A stretch of DNA of 64,000 nucleotides from Gammaproteobacteria bacterium (GCA_018970145.1 JAGWWY010000003.1:1-64000); one strand, 5' to 3'. Counted from the stretch's first letter, positions 36,989 through 45,821 are shown. Notes: generated by a model from the sequence alone, not told the origin. Program-made: numbers and translations.

Positions 36989-37762
36989 ATGACGATGTTC
37001 CTTGCCACTCCGAGGCCTGTCAACCTCAACCCCTTTATCGAGTCGACAATCGATTGGCTCGATCGGCGCTCGGGCGCCGATCACAACGAGGTGCCCGCTC
37101 CGCTACCGTTGCTGTTTCGTTGGGGATTCCGACTCTGGCCGGCGCGGTGCCTCGTCTGTAGCGGTGCGCCCGATCTTCGCTATCTCGATCTGTGCCGACG
37201 TTGCCTGTGTGCGCTGCCTTTCGTCGTCAGTCCGACGACCGAGGTGGTTCCGCTCCGCTACGCGCCGCCCGTCGACGCTGGTTTGCGTGCTTTGAAGTTC
37301 CACGCTGACTGGCGTTGGGCGGCCGTTTTCGGCGCCTTACTCGCGGCTTGGTCACAGGCTCTCGGTGTTGCGCCCGTGTCGTCGCTGATACCGATGCCGC
37401 TGCACACCGCGCGCCGGGCGGAGCGAGGTTTCAACCAAGCTGAGCAGATCGCGAAGTTCGCCGCGCTCTGGCTCGGCGTCGCGGTTGATCAACGCAGCTT
37501 GATTCGTGCTCGCTCGACCCGCCCCCAGACCAGCCTGTCAGCCGCTCGGCGCCGCGACAATGTGCAAGGCGCTTTCGAACTGCACCCGTCGTACCGTACC
37601 AGTTTCGTTCAACCAACGAGCCTCGCACTCGTCGATGATGTTCGGACGACCGGCGCCACCCTCGCTGCCGCGAGCGCCGCATTGGAATCGGTGCCGGGAC
37701 TGACCGTTCAGCGTTGGGCGGTGGCGAGTACGATGCCGACGAATACGACGAGCCCTGCCTGA
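36989..37762 (+). CDS. comF: ComF family phosphoribosyltransferase-like protein
   Basis: Member of the ComF/GntX group, linked to DNA uptake or use. A four-cysteine zinc-ribbon-like N-terminal motif (RCLVCSG...[10 protein letters not shown]) precedes a type I phosphoribosyltransferase domain with the PRPP loop [36 protein letters not shown] is the other family signature. The start is uncertain: ATG 36989 gives 257 residues, while GTG 37091 gives 223, closer to the family, and would leave the bioB operator outside the coding region. The 3' end overlaps the convergent ubiA by 55 bp. Confidence 0.82.
   Translation: MTMFLATPRPVNLNPFIESTIDWLDRRSGADHNEVPAPLPLLFRWGFRLWPARCLVCSGAPDLRYLDLCRRCLCALPFVVSPTTEVVPLRYAPPVDAGLRALKFHADWRWAAVFGALLAAWSQALGVAPVSSLIPMPLHTARRAERGFNQAEQIAKFAALWLGVAVDQRSLIRARSTRPQTSLSAARRRDNVQGAFELHPSYRTSFVQPTSLALVDDVRTTGATLAAASAALESVPGLTVQRWAVASTMPTNTTSPA
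36995..37049 (-). promoter_or_regulatory. bioB promoter overlapped by a BirA-like operator
   Basis: Read leftward, TTGACA (37023-37018) and GAACAT (37000-36995) are spaced 17 bp apart and lie about 83-111 bp before the bioB ATG. Plus-strand positions 37017-37049 read CTGTCAACC, 15 bp, AGTCGACAA, matching the BirA site TTGTAAACC-N(14-16)-GGTTTACAA at 7/9 and 6/9 positions with the correct spacing. The operator covers the -35 element, the geometry expected for biotin repression. The birA gene is not in the window. Confidence 0.5.
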
Positions 37763-38577
37763 TGATTGCCCAAGAAGGCACGAAAGCATTGCGCGCGATC
37801 ACGATGTCGCGCCCACCAAAGATTTCGGTGGAAGATGACCGCGGCGATCAATACGGCAACGAAATAGAGCCGCCCGAGGCTCGCCATGACACCGATTTTC
37901 CAAAGACCCGCGACCATCACCAGCTGCAGCATGGCGATGATGACGAGATCGGCTTTGCCAAACCATATCGCCGTCGAACGCACCCCGATCCGTAAATCGT
38001 CCTCACGATCGACCATGGCGTAATACGTATCGTAAATCAAAGCCCACAAAACCGTGACCGCGAAGATCCACCAACCGATCAAAGGGATGCTGCCTTGTAC
38101 GGCTACGAAGGCCATCGGTACGCCCCAACCGAAGGCCACACCGAGATACAACTGCGGCGCTGGAAAAAACCGTTTGAACAGCGGATATGTCAGCAACAGC
38201 AAGGCGGCGATCACCGCGTAAACCGTGACTAGCCACCCGAGGGTCAGTACCAAGGCGAGCGAGGCGACCATCAGCACGGTAAACACCGTGAGTGCCTCGT
38301 AAGGCGAAATCCGCCTTGCGGCGAGCGGTCGATCACGAGTGCGCTCGACATGCGGGTCGATGTCCCGGTCGGCGAAATCATTGATGATGCAACCCGCCGA
38401 TCGAGTCAGGAGCGTCCCGAGCAGGAAGACGGTCAGGATCCAAAGCGGCGGCAGGCCGCCTGCGGCGATCCACAGTGCCCACAGCACCGGCCACAGCAAC
38501 AACAGAATGCCGATCGGCTTATCTAGCCGCGTCAACAGCAGATATTCGCGCGCACGGCGGCGCCAAGCGGCGCTCAT
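37708..38577 (-). CDS. ubiA: 4-hydroxybenzoate octaprenyltransferase
   Basis: Membrane prenyltransferase that attaches the polyprenyl tail to 4-hydroxybenzoate in ubiquinone synthesis. Start ATG 38577 gives 289 residues (E. coli 290). The aspartate-rich boxes NDFADRDIDPHVERTRDRPLAARRIS and DTYYAMVDREDDLRIGVRSTAI are both intact among nine helices. Its start overlaps the ubiC stop as ATGA, so the first two committed enzymes are coupled. A ubiquinone pathway agrees with aerobic respiration, although the aa3 oxidase itself uses cytochrome c. Confidence 0.96.
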   Translation of the reverse strand: MSAAWRRRAREYLLLTRLDKPIGILLLLWPVLWALWIAAGGLPPLWILTVFLLGTLLTRSAGCIINDFADRDIDPHVERTRDRPLAARRISPYEALTVFTVLMVASLALVLTLGWLVTVYAVIAALLLLTYPLFKRFFPAPQLYLGVAFGWGVPMAFVAVQGSIPLIGWWIFAVTVLWALIYDTYYAMVDREDDLRIGVRSTAIWFGKADLVIIAMLQLVMVAGLWKIGVMASLGRLYFVAVLIAAVIFHRNLWWARHRDRAQCFRAFLGNHQAGLVVFVGIVLATAQR

Positions 38578-39125
38578 CTTGAGCCGATGCCGGGCATGAA
38601 GACTTCGTAGAGATCGAAGGGCGAACCTTCGATTCGAAATGCCGAATGTCGTACCCAAAGCGGGCGTGGTGCGAGTCCGGCGTGCCGCAGTGCGCGCTCG
38701 ACGAGCCACGTATCTGGATAGGCTAGCGCGAAACGAAACGGTTCGCGTTCGAGCGAATTTTGTACCGCGAGCGCTTCACCGAGAGTCCGCTCGCCGATTC
38801 GGGTCAACCAGCCATGGTGTTTCGCCGTATCGATCGGGATCCGGGTGTGCGCGAAGAGCCAGATCGTATCGCCACAGCGCATGTCGATCTCGCGGATAAA
38901 CTCGTCGCCGCAGCGACGCTCGTTCAGCAGATGCATGGAAAATTGATTCGCGGCGGCAGCCCGAACGCGCTGGGTCAAAAGTCCGGGTGTCGATAACCAA
39001 TCGCGTCGTAGAGCGTCGCCTTCGTAGCAGTTGAGCGCGGCAGCGGGCAGCCACATGGCCGAGGCAGGCAGTGGCGCCGGCAGACCTTCTGTTGCGAGAG
39101 TCGCGAGCTCAGCCGATACGGCCAT
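38574..39125 (-). CDS. ubiC: chorismate lyase
   Basis: Cytoplasmic enzyme releasing pyruvate from chorismate to give 4-hydroxybenzoate. The ATG at 39125 gives 183 residues (E. coli 165). Family features are the WLSTPGLLTQRVRAAA segment, WLFAHTRIP, GERTLGEAL and the C-terminal LWVRHSAF...LYEVFMPGI. Its first 17 bp lie inside the end of recG on the same strand. Sequence conservation in UbiC is modest, but the gene is fused in context with ubiA, which makes the call secure. Confidence 0.9.
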   Translation of the reverse strand: MAVSAELATLATEGLPAPLPASAMWLPAAALNCYEGDALRRDWLSTPGLLTQRVRAAAANQFSMHLLNERRCGDEFIREIDMRCGDTIWLFAHTRIPIDTAKHHGWLTRIGERTLGEALAVQNSLEREPFRFALAYPDTWLVERALRHAGLAPRPLWVRHSAFRIEGSPFDLYEVFMPGIGSR

Positions 39126-41190
39126 ATTTGTCGTCCGATCCAATCCAGCGTGCCGTGAGAGGCGCGATTCTATCCGGATGTTGCGCAAGCAGCGTCTCGG
39201 CGGCGCGATGCACCTCGGGGAGCAGGTCGACATCCCGCGCCAGATCGGCCACGCGCATTCGCGCAAGCCCCGTCTGTCGAGTACCAAGCAACTCGCCGGG
39301 ACCGCGCAGCTCGAGGTCGCGCTGTGCGATCTCGAAACCGTCGTTGCTGTCACGTATGGCGTTCAACCGGGCGCGTGCTAAGGCGCCAAGTGGCGCTCGG
39401 TAGAGCAGGACGCAGCTGCTGTCGTGTGAGCCGCGACCAACACGGCCGCGTAACTGGTGCAGTTGCGCAAGACCCATTCGTTCTGCATTTTCGATCACCA
39501 TGACGGTGGCATTGGGAACGTCCACACCGACCTCGATGACGGTCGTCGCGACCAGCAGTTGGATTCGACCGGCTTTGAATTCGAGCATCGCAGCTTCTTT
39601 TTCTTTGGCTTTCATCCGCCCGTGGACGAGCCCGACTCGGAACGGTGCGAGGGCCTCGGTCAAAGATACGGCTGTCTCCTCGGCAGCCTGGCATTGCAAC
39701 TCTTCGGATTCGTCGATCAGCGGGCAGACCCAGTAAGCCTGTCGCCCTAAGCGACAGGCCGCTGCGATTCGCGCGACGACCTCATCACGACGGCTTTGTG
39801 CGGCGACGACCGTCTTGACGGGAGTTCGGCCGGGCGGGAGTTCGTCGATGATGGATACATCGAGATCTGCATAGGCCGTCATTGCCAGCGTGCGCGGTAT
39901 CGGCGTTGCCGTCATGATCAGTTGATGGGGATGTCGGCTTTTATGTAGCCCTTTTTCGGCGAGGCGCAGTCTTTGCTGGACACCGAAGCGATGCTGCTCA
40001 TCGACAATAACGAGTGCGAGTTGGCGAAACTTCATCCCGTCCTGAAAAAGTGCATGCGTGCCCACGACCAATTGCAGGTCACCCGCCGCGACGGCCTCGA
40101 GTGCACTGCGCCGCGTTCGCGCGGGCTGTGATCCGGTGACAAGCCCAACCGTGATACCGAAAGGCCGGAACCAGGCATCGAGATTTTTTTGATGCTGCTC
40201 GGCAAGCAACTCGGTCGGCGCCATCAGCGCGACCTGACAACCACTACCGATTGCGCGAGCGGCGGCTGCAGCTGCGACCACTGTTTTGCCACAGCCGACG
40301 TCGCCCTGCACGAGTCGAACCATCGGTTGTGTTTGCTGTAGATCGCGCTCGATCTGCTCGAGACTGCGTTGCTGTGCTCCGGTCAGCGCGTAGGGCAGTG
40401 ATTCCTTGAAGCGAGCCGCCAAGTGGACTGTGTCATGCAGGGGTGTGGCCGAATCAACACGCACCGCCTCGCGCAACCGGCGCATGACCACGTGGTGCGT
40501 GAGCAGTTCCTCGAACGCCAGTCGTCGCTGCGCCGGATGACGGCCGGCTTCGAGCTCATCGAGTGCCACATCGACCGGCGGTCGATGCACGAATTCGAGA
40601 GCGGTGCGTAGCGAGGGAAGTTCGAGCGGTTGGAGTATCGACTCGGGTAGCCATTCTCGTACCCCGGCGGAGTCGAGTTCGCGCAGCGCGAGTCCAATCA
40701 GCATGCGTAATCGTCCTTGCGTCACGCCCTCGGTCATCGGATAGACGGGAGTCAATCGATCTTCCAGAACACCGGGACCGTCGACGACGCGGCGGTACTC
40801 GGGGTGGACGATTTCAAGACCGAGCGGACCGCGTCTGACTTCACCGAAGCAACGAATACGTGTGCCGCGCGCCAGACCGTCTTGTTGTGATTTGGAGAAA
40901 TGAAAAAAACGCAGCGTCAAGAATCCGGAGCCATCGGCGAGACGACACAGCATCTGTCGCCGCCGTCGAAACACGACTTCGGTGAGCAGAACTTCGCCTT
41001 CGACGACCACGCGGCTGCCGGATAGCAACGAGCCGATGGGCTGGACGCGCGTCCGATCTTCGTAGCGCGTGGGCAGCACGAAGAGCAGATCTTGCACTTG
41101 CTCGACGCCGAGCACGGCCAAACGCGCTGCTAGCGCCGCACCGACGCCACGCAACGCGGTGACGGGGCGCTGCTCACGCGGGTCCCCCAT
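39109..41190 (-). CDS. recG: ATP-dependent DNA helicase RecG
   Basis: Branch-migrating helicase that reverses stalled forks and processes recombination intermediates. The 693 residues (E. coli 693) comprise an N-terminal wedge/OB domain, Walker A GDVGCGKTVVAAAA near residue 295, motif II VDEQHRFGVQQR, TATPIPRTLAMTAYADLDVS, and the C-terminal helicase motifs ATTVIEVGVDVPNATVMVIENAER and QLRGRVGRG. It follows ridA by 20 bp at the end of the gmk-rpoZ-spoT-ridA-recG series. It overlaps ubiC. Confidence 0.97.
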   Translation of the reverse strand: MGDPREQRPVTALRGVGAALAARLAVLGVEQVQDLLFVLPTRYEDRTRVQPIGSLLSGSRVVVEGEVLLTEVVFRRRRQMLCRLADGSGFLTLRFFHFSKSQQDGLARGTRIRCFGEVRRGPLGLEIVHPEYRRVVDGPGVLEDRLTPVYPMTEGVTQGRLRMLIGLALRELDSAGVREWLPESILQPLELPSLRTALEFVHRPPVDVALDELEAGRHPAQRRLAFEELLTHHVVMRRLREAVRVDSATPLHDTVHLAARFKESLPYALTGAQQRSLEQIERDLQQTQPMVRLVQGDVGCGKTVVAAAAAARAIGSGCQVALMAPTELLAEQHQKNLDAWFRPFGITVGLVTGSQPARTRRSALEAVAAGDLQLVVGTHALFQDGMKFRQLALVIVDEQHRFGVQQRLRLAEKGLHKSRHPHQLIMTATPIPRTLAMTAYADLDVSIIDELPPGRTPVKTVVAAQSRRDEVVARIAAACRLGRQAYWVCPLIDESEELQCQAAEETAVSLTEALAPFRVGLVHGRMKAKEKEAAMLEFKAGRIQLLVATTVIEVGVDVPNATVMVIENAERMGLAQLHQLRGRVGRGSHDSSCVLLYRAPLGALARARLNAIRDSNDGFEIAQRDLELRGPGELLGTRQTGLARMRVADLARDVDLLPEVHRAAETLLAQHPDRIAPLTARWIGSDDKYGRIG

Positions 41191-41210
41191 ATGGATGACG
41201 ATCTACCGGC

Positions 41211-41594
41211 TCAGTCGAGGTGCAGTATGCAATCGACTTCGACTCGGGCGCCTTTCGGCAACTGTGAGACTCCGAGGGCGGCTCGAGCAGGCCAAGGTTG
41301 TGGAATGTATTGCGCCATGACGTCGTTCACTTTCGCGAAGTGGACGAGATCCGTGAGGAATACGGTCACTCTGACGGCATGACGCAAGGAACCGCCGGCG
41401 GCTTTTGCGATTGCTTCGAGGTTGTCGAAGACACGACGGATTTCCATGTCGATATCGCCACTGACGAGCTCTCCCGTCGCGGGATCGAGTGGAATTTGTC
41501 CCGAGATGTAGACCGTCGGACCGATGCGCACGGCCTGCGAGTAGGTGCCGATGGCGGCGGGCGCGTCTGTCGTGCTGATGATCTGTCGGGTCAT
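41211..41594 (-). CDS. ridA: RidA family reactive intermediate (enamine/imine) deaminase
   Basis: Small trimeric enzyme that hydrolyses reactive 2-aminoacrylate-type enamines. The 127-residue protein has the typical start MTRQIISTTDAPAAIGTYSQAVRIGPTVYISGQIPLDP, the core VFDNLEAIAKAAGGSLRHAVRVTVFL and the active-site arginine in the terminal KGARVEVDCILHL. The family residues known for catalysis (Y17, R105 and E120 in Salmonella) have plausible counterparts. It sits between spoT and recG, where E. coli has trmH. Confidence 0.94.
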   Translation of the reverse strand: MTRQIISTTDAPAAIGTYSQAVRIGPTVYISGQIPLDPATGELVSGDIDMEIRRVFDNLEAIAKAAGGSLRHAVRVTVFLTDLVHFAKVNDVMAQYIPQPWPARAALGVSQLPKGARVEVDCILHLD

Positions 41595-41642
41595 GCTGAG
41601 GCCTCCGCAGGAAAACGACCGTGAAAGAACGGACCTTCAGCG

Positions 41643-43844
41643 TCAGTCTTCGCGGGTCCGCACGGCAAGTGTACGCGAGAGTTTGAGGACATCGGGCATG
41701 TGACGAATCACACGCATGACGCGCGCCAAGTGGGTACGGTCTCTCACCTTGACCTCGAAAATGAGCACGGACGTTTCTGCGTCGCGCTCTTCGAGTGCGA
41801 CATGCTCGATGTTGGTTTCGGTTCCGGCGATGGCGGCTGCTACGGCGGCCAAAACGCCCATGCGGTTAGCGACCTCGACACGCAGTTCGCTGCCGAAGAG
41901 TCTTTCGGGTTTTTCAGCCCAGGTGACCGAGAGCCACTTCTCGGGGTGTTTTCGATAATCGTCGACGTTGGCGCAATCTTCGCGATGGACGATGATGCCG
42001 CGGCCGCTCGAGAGATAAGCCAGGATCGGATCGCCCGGCACCGGGAAACAGCAGCGCGCGTAACTGACGAGCAGCCCTTCGGTTCCGGCCACCGACAGAG
42101 GCGCGGGCGCCGTGTTACCGGCATCGAGGCTGTCATCGAGCGAGTCACTTCCTGTCTGCAGCGGATTGGCGGGGCCGAGTCTGCGCGCAATCAGGGGAGC
42201 GAGGCGCTCACCGAGTCCGACCTTTTCGAACAACTCGTCCGCATCGATCATACCGAGCTCGCCAACGGTCGCTGCGAGGGTGATCTCACTGATATCGGTC
42301 AACGAGAGGTTGAACTCCGCCAGAGACTGATTGATCAGTCGTTGACCCAGTTCGATCGCTTCGGAGCGACGCAAGCTCTTCAAATAATTGCGGATGGCTG
42401 TTCGCGCCTTGGCCGTTACGACGAAGTTCACCCACGCAGGGTTTGGCATGGCGCCAGGCGCCGTCACGATCTCGACGGTTTGGCCATTGCGCAACTGGGT
42501 TCTGAGTGGAGTCAGTCGACGATCAACCTTCGCCGCGACGCAGCGATTTCCGATGTCGGTATGCACCGCGTACGCGAAGTCGACCACGGTCGCACCACGA
42601 GGGAGTCGCAAAATCTTGCCCTTGGGCGTGAAGAGGTAAACCTTGTCGGGAAAAAGATCGACTCGAACGCTCTCGAGAAACTCCTCCGAAGACCCGCTCG
42701 CTTGCATCGAGATCAGGTTATTAAGCCATTCACGCGCTTGAGCCTGCTCGTAGGCGGGCGAGCCATCACCGCTTTTGTATTTCCAATGCGCAGCGATACC
42801 CGACTCTGCTACGCGATGCATATCGCGAGTGCGTATTTGCGCTTCGATCGGCAAACCATTGGGGCCGAATAAGGTGGTGTGCAGCGATTGATAGCCGTTG
42901 ACTCGAGGGATCGCGATGTAATCTTTGAAGCGACCCGGCATCGGTTTGTAAGCGCCATGAACGATACCGAGCGCACGATAGCATTCGTCCGCGTTTGCCA
43001 CGACTACACGCAGACCGTAGACATCAACGATTTCCGAGAGCGCGGAGCGTTTTCGCAGCATCTTTTTGTAGATGCTGTACAAGTGTTTTTCCCGCGTGTC
43101 GACTTCGGCTTCGATCCCCGCCTTCGCCAACGCAATACCGATGTTCTCGGAGATTTTCCCCAGAAACTCCTTTTGATGGCCTCGCGCACGCTTGATAGCT
43201 TTTTCGATGACTCGGTAGCGCTGTGGGTACAGGGCTCGGAACCCGAGATCTTCGAGTTCTAGTTTCATCGCGTATAGTCCGAGGCGCTCGGCTAGCGGAG
43301 CAAAGATTTCGAGGGTCTCGCGAGCGATGGCGCGCCGACGTACCGACGGCATGCCCTCGATCGTGCGCATGTTGTGCAGGCGGTCGGCGAGTTTGACCAG
43401 AATGACCCGTAAGTCGCGAACCATCGCGAGTAGCATCTTGCGGAAGGATTCCGCTTGCGCCTCTTCACGGCTCTTGAACTGGATCTGATCGAGTTTGGTC
43501 ACCCCATCGACGATGTCGGCAACCGTTTCGCCAAAACGGCGCGCCAGCTCTTCCTTGGCGACAGGGGTATCTTCGATGACATCGTGCAGGATCGCCGCCA
43601 CGATGGTGTCGGCATCCACTTTCAGGCCGGCGAGGATGACGCCCGCCGCGACCGGGTGCGCGATGTAAGGCTCACCGGTTTTCCGCTTTTGGCCTTTATG
43701 TGCTTCGGCGCCAAATTCGGCGGCGATGCGGATGCGTTCGACTTGTTCGGGCGGCAGATAGTTTTGCGCAGCCGCCAGTAGTTCCTTCAAGCCCGGTGTG
43801 GATCCGCCAGGCAGAAAACCCAGTAGCGTGCCGGCATAGCCCAA
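41643..43844 (-). CDS. spoT: bifunctional (p)ppGpp synthetase/hydrolase SpoT
   Basis: Stringent-response enzyme that makes and degrades (p)ppGpp. The 733 residues hold an intact HD hydrolase domain (LHDVIEDT at about 88-95, KLADRLHNMRTI), a synthetase domain (DVYGLRVVV, RFKDYIAIPRVNGYQSLHTT), a TGS domain (KVYLFTPKGKILRLPRGATVVDFAYAVHTDIG) and a C-terminal ACT domain. The reported start is TTG at 43844, with no ATG near; TTG 43790 would align better with the E. coli N terminus. It follows rpoZ by 16 bp. Confidence 0.96.
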   Translation of the reverse strand: MGYAGTLLGFLPGGSTPGLKELLAAAQNYLPPEQVERIRIAAEFGAEAHKGQKRKTGEPYIAHPVAAGVILAGLKVDADTIVAAILHDVIEDTPVAKEELARRFGETVADIVDGVTKLDQIQFKSREEAQAESFRKMLLAMVRDLRVILVKLADRLHNMRTIEGMPSVRRRAIARETLEIFAPLAERLGLYAMKLELEDLGFRALYPQRYRVIEKAIKRARGHQKEFLGKISENIGIALAKAGIEAEVDTREKHLYSIYKKMLRKRSALSEIVDVYGLRVVVANADECYRALGIVHGAYKPMPGRFKDYIAIPRVNGYQSLHTTLFGPNGLPIEAQIRTRDMHRVAESGIAAHWKYKSGDGSPAYEQAQAREWLNNLISMQASGSSEEFLESVRVDLFPDKVYLFTPKGKILRLPRGATVVDFAYAVHTDIGNRCVAAKVDRRLTPLRTQLRNGQTVEIVTAPGAMPNPAWVNFVVTAKARTAIRNYLKSLRRSEAIELGQRLINQSLAEFNLSLTDISEITLAATVGELGMIDADELFEKVGLGERLAPLIARRLGPANPLQTGSDSLDDSLDAGNTAPAPLSVAGTEGLLVSYARCCFPVPGDPILAYLSSGRGIIVHREDCANVDDYRKHPEKWLSVTWAEKPERLFGSELRVEVANRMGVLAAVAAAIAGTETNIEHVALEERDAETSVLIFEVKVRDRTHLARVMRVIRHMPDVLKLSRTLAVRTRED

Positions 43845-43860
43845 GCGTCAGAAGACCGAA

Positions 43861-44151
43861 TCAGTCTCCGAGGCCGAATTGCGGCGCACGGAAACCCGGA
43901 TCGGGTTCCATGATGTCCGGCAACAGGCTCGGTTCCGGTTCGGGTTCTGGCTCCGGCTCGAGCAGCATCTCGGCCGTAATGTTGCCGGCGGCGATTTCGC
44001 GCAGCGCGACGACCGTCGGTTTGTCGTTCTCCCAAGGCACGGTCGACTCAGCGCCGTTCGCCAGTCGACGAGCGCGCTGTGAGGCGAGCAGAACGAGCTG
44101 GAAAATGTTGTCGACGTTTTGCAGACAGTCTTCGACGGTGATGCGTGCCAT
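43861..44151 (-). CDS. rpoZ: RNA polymerase omega subunit
   Basis: Small subunit that aids assembly of the beta-prime subunit. The 96 residues start [33 protein letters not shown] and include the [12 protein letters not shown] segment, both standard. The C terminus differs from E. coli: five Glu-Pro units ([13 protein letters not shown]) lead into [19 protein letters not shown]. It lies between gmk and spoT, with its own promoter in the gmk-rpoZ gap. A 6-bp-stem hairpin (44159-44173) sits just ahead of the start codon. Confidence 0.95.
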   Translation of the reverse strand: MARITVEDCLQNVDNIFQLVLLASQRARRLANGAESTVPWENDKPTVVALREIAAGNITAEMLLEPEPEPEPEPSLLPDIMEPDPGFRAPQFGLGD

Positions 44152-44195
44152 GAGAGCCTCGGGGAATCCCCGAAAAACCTGAGAGGAGGTCGCTA

Positions 44196-44225
44196 AGTAT
44201 AGGGGACGTCAGGCCTGATCGGCAA
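44196..44225 (-). promoter_or_regulatory. putative rpoZ promoter
   Basis: On the minus strand TTGCCG (44225-44220) and TATACT (44201-44196) are separated by 18 bp, matching the consensus at 4/6 and 5/6. This lies just inside the gmk-rpoZ gap and would start transcription around 44189, 38 nt before the rpoZ ATG. A separate promoter would let omega and SpoT be made independently of gmk. Confidence 0.45.
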
Positions 44226-44226
44226 T

Positions 44227-44871
44227 TCAAGTGAGCAATTCGTCGAGCAGAGGCCGCAGCTGTGGTCGATCGGCGCGCAGCTCCCGACTCCCGTCGGCAA
44301 TGACTCTTTCGAGCTCGCCGAGGGCGCGCTCGAAGTCGTCGTTGACGATGACGTAATCAAACTCGTGGTAATGGCGCATGTCGCTGACGGCATCCTGCAA
44401 ACGACGCGCGATGACCGCATCACTGTCGGTGCGGCGTTCGCGCAGACGCCGCTCGAGTTCGGCGCGTGACGGAGGCAATACGAAGATGCCGGTGCAGCCT
44501 GCACGGCCGCTGCTCGGGTCGGTCGTACGTCGCCGGACTTGCTCGGCGCCCTGCCAATCGATTTCCAGCATGACATCGTGACCGCGACCGAACGCCTCGG
44601 CCAGCGCTTGGCGGCTCGTACCATAGAAATTGTCGAAAACCGGCGCGAACTCCAGAAAGCCGTCGGCCGCTATCATGGCCTCGAAGGTCGGCACGTCGAC
44701 GAAATGGTAATCGCGACCGTCGATTTCATTGGGGCGGCGTGGTCGAGTCGTGTGCGAGACGCACACCCGCAGATTCGGACTGCGTTGCAACAAGGCTTTG
44801 ACGAGACTGGTCTTGCCGGCACCTGACGGTGCGGCAATCACGAACAGTCGACCGCCGGTGGAAGCTGACAT
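44227..44871 (-). CDS. gmk: guanylate kinase
   Basis: Phosphorylates GMP to GDP. The 214 residues (E. coli 207) begin MSASTGGRLFVIAAPSGAGKTSLVKALL, with the P-loop at residues 15-22, then the GMP-binding SHTTRPRRPNEIDGRDYHFV and EIDWQGAEQVR. The lid arginine region (LRERRTDSDAVIARRL) is intact. It follows yicC by 10 bp and precedes rpoZ by 75 bp, the arrangement seen across gammaproteobacteria, next to the ppGpp enzyme SpoT. Confidence 0.97.
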   Translation of the reverse strand: MSASTGGRLFVIAAPSGAGKTSLVKALLQRSPNLRVCVSHTTRPRRPNEIDGRDYHFVDVPTFEAMIAADGFLEFAPVFDNFYGTSRQALAEAFGRGHDVMLEIDWQGAEQVRRRTTDPSSGRAGCTGIFVLPPSRAELERRLRERRTDSDAVIARRLQDAVSDMRHYHEFDYVIVNDDFERALGELERVIADGSRELRADRPQLRPLLDELLT

Positions 44872-44881
44872 GTTGGCGCGG

Positions 44882-45769
44882 TTACTCGATGTTTTGAATC
44901 TGCTCGCGCATCTGTTCGATTAACACCTTCATGTCGACGGCGATCCGCGTGGTATCGAGTTCTTGCGACTTCGACGACAGCGTGTTGGCCTCGCGGTTCA
45001 ACTCCTGCATGAGGAAATCGAGGCGTCGACCGGCCGCCTCGCTACCGGTCATGACGCGGCGAATTTCGACAAGATGACCATCGAGCCGATCGAGTTCCTC
45101 ATCGACATCGGCGCGTTGCAGGATCAAGGCAACCTCTTGTTCGAACCGCTCGCCATCGACTTGCACGGCAAGTTCGGCAAGGCGCTCGCGCAACTTGTCG
45201 CGCCAACGCTGGCGCCACTCCGGTAACCGTGCTCGGACTGTGGCAACCAACTCCGTGAGTGCGGCACAACGTTGCTCGACGAGTTCCTGCAAACGCTCGC
45301 CTTCCCGATGTCGAGCTTCGGCCAGTTGCCGAACCGTAGCGCCGAAAAGCTGGCGACACGCCGCATGCAGACTTTCTGTTTCGGTGGCTTGTTGGCGCAG
45401 TACGCCCGGCCAGCGCAACACTTCGATCGGATCGATCGACGACGCGTGGCTCGTGCCCAAGCCCTTCGCTGCCGCACGCTCGGCGATATCCCGGCTGCGT
45501 GCGAGTAGCCGATCGACCGCCTCATCGTCCACCAACAGTTCCCGCTCCGCCTCATGCGAGCCACGCAAGTGGATCGTGCAGTCGATCTTGCCGCGACGTA
45601 GCTCGCGTGCGAGGGTTTGTCGAAGCTCGCTCTCGAGCGCGCGCAACTCTTCAGGCAGGCGGAAACCCGGTTCCAAGTAGCGGTGGTTGACGCTGCGTAC
45701 CTCGCAGGTCAGTTGACCAAACGAGCCGCTGTGCTCGAGCCGGGCGAACCCGGTCATACTGCTGATCAT
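44882..45769 (-). CDS. yicC: YicC family protein (endoribonuclease-like)
   Basis: Conserved 295-residue protein; recent work on E. coli YicC shows endoribonuclease activity on RyhB sRNA. Family hallmarks are the N terminus MISSMTGFAR and the C terminus FLMQELNREANTLSSKSQ...VDMKVLIEQMREQIQNIE. The middle is rich in Glu, Arg and Leu and probably helical or coiled. It diverges from rph with a shared short promoter region and leads the gmk-rpoZ-spoT group. The catalytic detail cannot be read from sequence. Confidence 0.93.
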   Translation of the reverse strand: MISSMTGFARLEHSGSFGQLTCEVRSVNHRYLEPGFRLPEELRALESELRQTLARELRRGKIDCTIHLRGSHEAERELLVDDEAVDRLLARSRDIAERAAAKGLGTSHASSIDPIEVLRWPGVLRQQATETESLHAACRQLFGATVRQLAEARHREGERLQELVEQRCAALTELVATVRARLPEWRQRWRDKLRERLAELAVQVDGERFEQEVALILQRADVDEELDRLDGHLVEIRRVMTGSEAAGRRLDFLMQELNREANTLSSKSQELDTTRIAVDMKVLIEQMREQIQNIE

Positions 45770-45783
45770 GTGAGCCCGATCAT

Positions 45784-45805
45784 GTATAAAGCGCGCAGTT
45801 TATAC
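45784..45805. promoter_or_regulatory. symmetric divergent promoter core between yicC and rph
   Basis: A perfect inverted repeat, GTATAAA-8 bp-TTTATAC, occupies the 52-bp gap between yicC and rph. Each arm contains TATA-like -10 sequence in both orientations, so it can supply overlapping -10 elements for leftward and rightward transcription. Distances are 15 bp to the yicC ATG and 17 bp to the rph ATG. No regulator is known for such a site. Confidence 0.4.
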
Positions 45806-45821
45806 CGGACGGATCAAACCC

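Noticed and set aside
35845..37161. 438-codon plus-strand open frame opposite bioF/bioB
   Set aside because: It spans two genes with complete catalytic motifs on the other strand and has no signature of its own; it also crosses the bioB promoter.
41700..42872. 390-codon plus-strand open frame opposite spoT
   Set aside because: Antisense shadow of the SpoT synthetase, TGS and ACT regions, all of which are clearly coding on the minus strand.
44159..44173. Hairpin TCGGGG-AAT-CCCCGA as a terminator between gmk and rpoZ
   Set aside because: There is no T-run downstream on the transcribed strand, and it lies directly ahead of the rpoZ start, so it would be a leader hairpin at most.
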